DNA of 6,294 nucleotides from Pseudorhodobacter antarcticus (GTDB taxonomy: Bacteria > Pseudomonadota > Alphaproteobacteria > Rhodobacterales > Rhodobacteraceae). The DNA is taken from NCBI GenBank assembly GCA_945861995.1, contig CAMAWZ010000144.1:1-6294 (forward strand), read 5' to 3'. A program made the translations under genes and the position numbers. Positions 5,038-6,294 of the stretch are shown here, one piece after another (the stretch's first letter is position 1; every line of letters begins with the position of its first letter). The notes beneath the pieces are model-generated. The model worked only from the letters and a program-made list of their open reading frames with translations, was not told where the DNA came from and ran no database searches.

Positions 5038-6246
5038 TTAGGGCCGCGTCACCGTGATCTGCGTCACATCACAAGTGCCGCCTTCAAACGCGCCCGCACA
5101 AGACGTCAAATAATACTCCCACATCCGCCGAAACCGCTCGTCAAAGCCCATCGCCGCCACTTGCGGCCAGCTTGCCGCAAAACTTTCGTGCCAACGGCGC
5201 AGGGTTTGGCTATAGCTGCGGCCAAATTCGATCGAATGGGCAAAGCGCAGGCCCGCGCGGTCAGTTTGCGCCTTCAGCGCGGCAGGCGAGGGCAGCATCC
5301 CACCCGGAAAGATGTATTTCTGAATAAAATCAACCCGCTTGCGATATGTTGCAAATCGATGATCGGGCACAGTGATGATTTGCAGCGTTGCAGATGCGCC
5401 AGGTTTCAACCGATCGCGCAGCGCGCTGAAATAGGTGGGCCAATACCGCTCGCCCACGGCCTCGAACATTTCGATACTGGCGATACCGTCATACGTGCCC
5501 CGTTCGTCGCGGTAATCTTGCAACTTGATCTCAACGCGGTCAGACAGACCCGCCGCCGCAATCCGCGCCACGGCATAGGCATGCTGTTCTTTCGAAATCG
5601 TCAGCGCCGTCACCTTCAGCCCGCGCGTGCCAGCCGCATATTCGGCGAACCCGCCCCAGCCGCAGCCAATTTCCAGCACATGATCACCAGCCTTTGCCCC
5701 CATCTGATCCACCATCGAGGCATATTTCAGCTCTTGCGCCGCCTCTAGCCCCTCTTGGCCCGTTTTGAACAGGGCCGACGAATAGGTCATGCTGTCATCC
5801 AGCCACAGCTTGTAGAAATCATTGCCCAGATCATAGTGATAAGCGATATTCTTGCGTGATCCCTTTTTGGTGTTGGACTGCATCCAAAACCGAAACTTCT
5901 CATAGGCGCGCACAAGGCCCATGGCGGGGAACCCGTCATTCACGGCGTCATTGCCCATCTGGATCAAATCCATAAACGCCTGCAAATCGGGGGTCGTCCA
6001 ACCGCCTTCAAGATAGGATTCAGAAAACCCCAAATCGCCTTCGCGGATAAGGCGAGCAAAGATTTCTGTGTCATGAATGGCAATTTCAACGGCAGGCCCC
6101 GCTGCCGCACCTTCAATGCGAAACCGCCGCCCGTCAGGCAAAACAAAATCCAAGCGCCCCCGCGATAGCTTTTTGGCCACGCCATAGACGGCATGGAAAT
6201 AGCGCGGCAGGTCTTTTTGGCCCTGCGTCGATGTTAGTATTGTCAT
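5038..6246 (-). CDS. cfa: Cyclopropane-fatty-acyl-phospholipid synthase-like SAM methyltransferase
   Basis: A 402-residue protein of the Cfa/mycolic-acid-methyltransferase family (E. coli Cfa has 382). The family uses S-adenosylmethionine to modify the double bond of unsaturated acyl chains in membrane phospholipids, at the inner face of the membrane. The N-terminal part (to about 125) matches the lipid-binding domain; the catalytic part has HYDLGNDFY (137-145), the SAM loop LEIGCGWGGF (191-200), QDYRD (243-247), E262 in MFEAVGE, YIFPGG (311-316), Y345, and C383 in SCAGAF. Two residues that bind bicarbonate in E. coli Cfa and mycobacterial CmaA1 seem to be replaced: the Cys of YSCA is S157 and the His of LLH is Q289. 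The product may therefore be a methylated or methylene fatty acid rather than a cyclopropane; I recall related Rhodobacter and actinobacterial enzymes of that sort. The start is fixed by a TAA directly before the ATG. The ribosome site is a poor G-run (6250-6255). Confidence 0.92.
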   Translation of the reverse strand: MTILTSTQGQKDLPRYFHAVYGVAKKLSRGRLDFVLPDGRRFRIEGAAAGPAVEIAIHDTEIFARLIREGDLGFSESYLEGGWTTPDLQAFMDLIQMGNDAVNDGFPAMGLVRAYEKFRFWMQSNTKKGSRKNIAYHYDLGNDFYKLWLDDSMTYSSALFKTGQEGLEAAQELKYASMVDQMGAKAGDHVLEIGCGWGGFAEYAAGTRGLKVTALTISKEQHAYAVARIAAAGLSDRVEIKLQDYRDERGTYDGIASIEMFEAVGERYWPTYFSALRDRLKPGASATLQIITVPDHRFATYRKRVDFIQKYIFPGGMLPSPAALKAQTDRAGLRFAHSIEFGRSYSQTLRRWHESFAASWPQVAAMGFDERFRRMWEYYLTSCAGAFEGGTCDVTQITVTRP

Positions 6247-6294
6247 TTACCCCCCAGAGGCGTTTTTTCTATGGTTGCAGGAAGTTGGCCGACG
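6247..6294. other. Start of the region upstream of cfa; cut by the window edge
   Basis: These 48 bases hold the G-rich stretch before the cfa start (6250-6255 on the minus strand) and a six-base A-run (minus strand, 6265-6270). Too little is visible to place a promoter or to say whether another gene lies upstream in the same operon. Confidence 0.3.

Noticed and set aside
5032..5748. 238-codon plus-strand open frame opposite cfa
   Set aside because: It is antisense to the clearly conserved Cfa catalytic domain, has no domain of its own, and starts inside the cfa 3' region.

Overview
The window looks like ordinary chromosome from an alphaproteobacterium, most likely Rhodobacterales (Roseobacter/Rhodobacter group). 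The DNA is moderately GC-rich. The aminotransferase closely matches, from memory, a Ruegeria pomeroyi omega-transaminase. The partial gene at the left edge has the layout of the DUF3772 mechanosensitive channels common in that order. The gap after cfa carries GC hairpins followed by a CCCC..GGG-ATATTT element of a kind I associate with those genomes.

All five genes lie on the minus strand, so transcription runs from right to left. In that order they are: a cyclopropane-fatty-acid-synthase-like methyltransferase (5038-6246); a gap with two GC hairpins (4882-5037); a GntR/FCD regulator (4228-4881); a class III PLP aminotransferase of the SpuC type (2723-4117); a cysteine-synthase-like PLP enzyme (1571-2605); and the N-terminal 524 residues of a DUF3772/MscS-type channel (1-1574), which runs off the left edge. 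The last two overlap by ATGA and are very probably co-transcribed and translationally coupled.

The regulator and the aminotransferase appear to form a small amine-catabolism unit. The 110-base gap between them holds a plausible sigma70 promoter. A perfect 14-bp palindrome (AATTTGATCAAATT) abuts its -35, and a near-copy overlaps its -10, which is the arrangement expected of a repressor acting on the aminotransferase. A second regulatory region lies before the cysteine synthase gene. It holds two 13-bp dyads (GTTTGCGCCAAAC type) 21 bp apart plus two copies of a 15-base repeat 20 bp apart, all around a candidate promoter.

I saw no tRNA, rRNA, CRISPR array, insertion sequence, phage gene or obvious novel multi-gene system. 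The most interesting items are the two operator-like arrangements and a Cfa-like enzyme in which two of the classical bicarbonate-binding residues are replaced. Functional calls rest on motifs and remembered family members; no database search was run.
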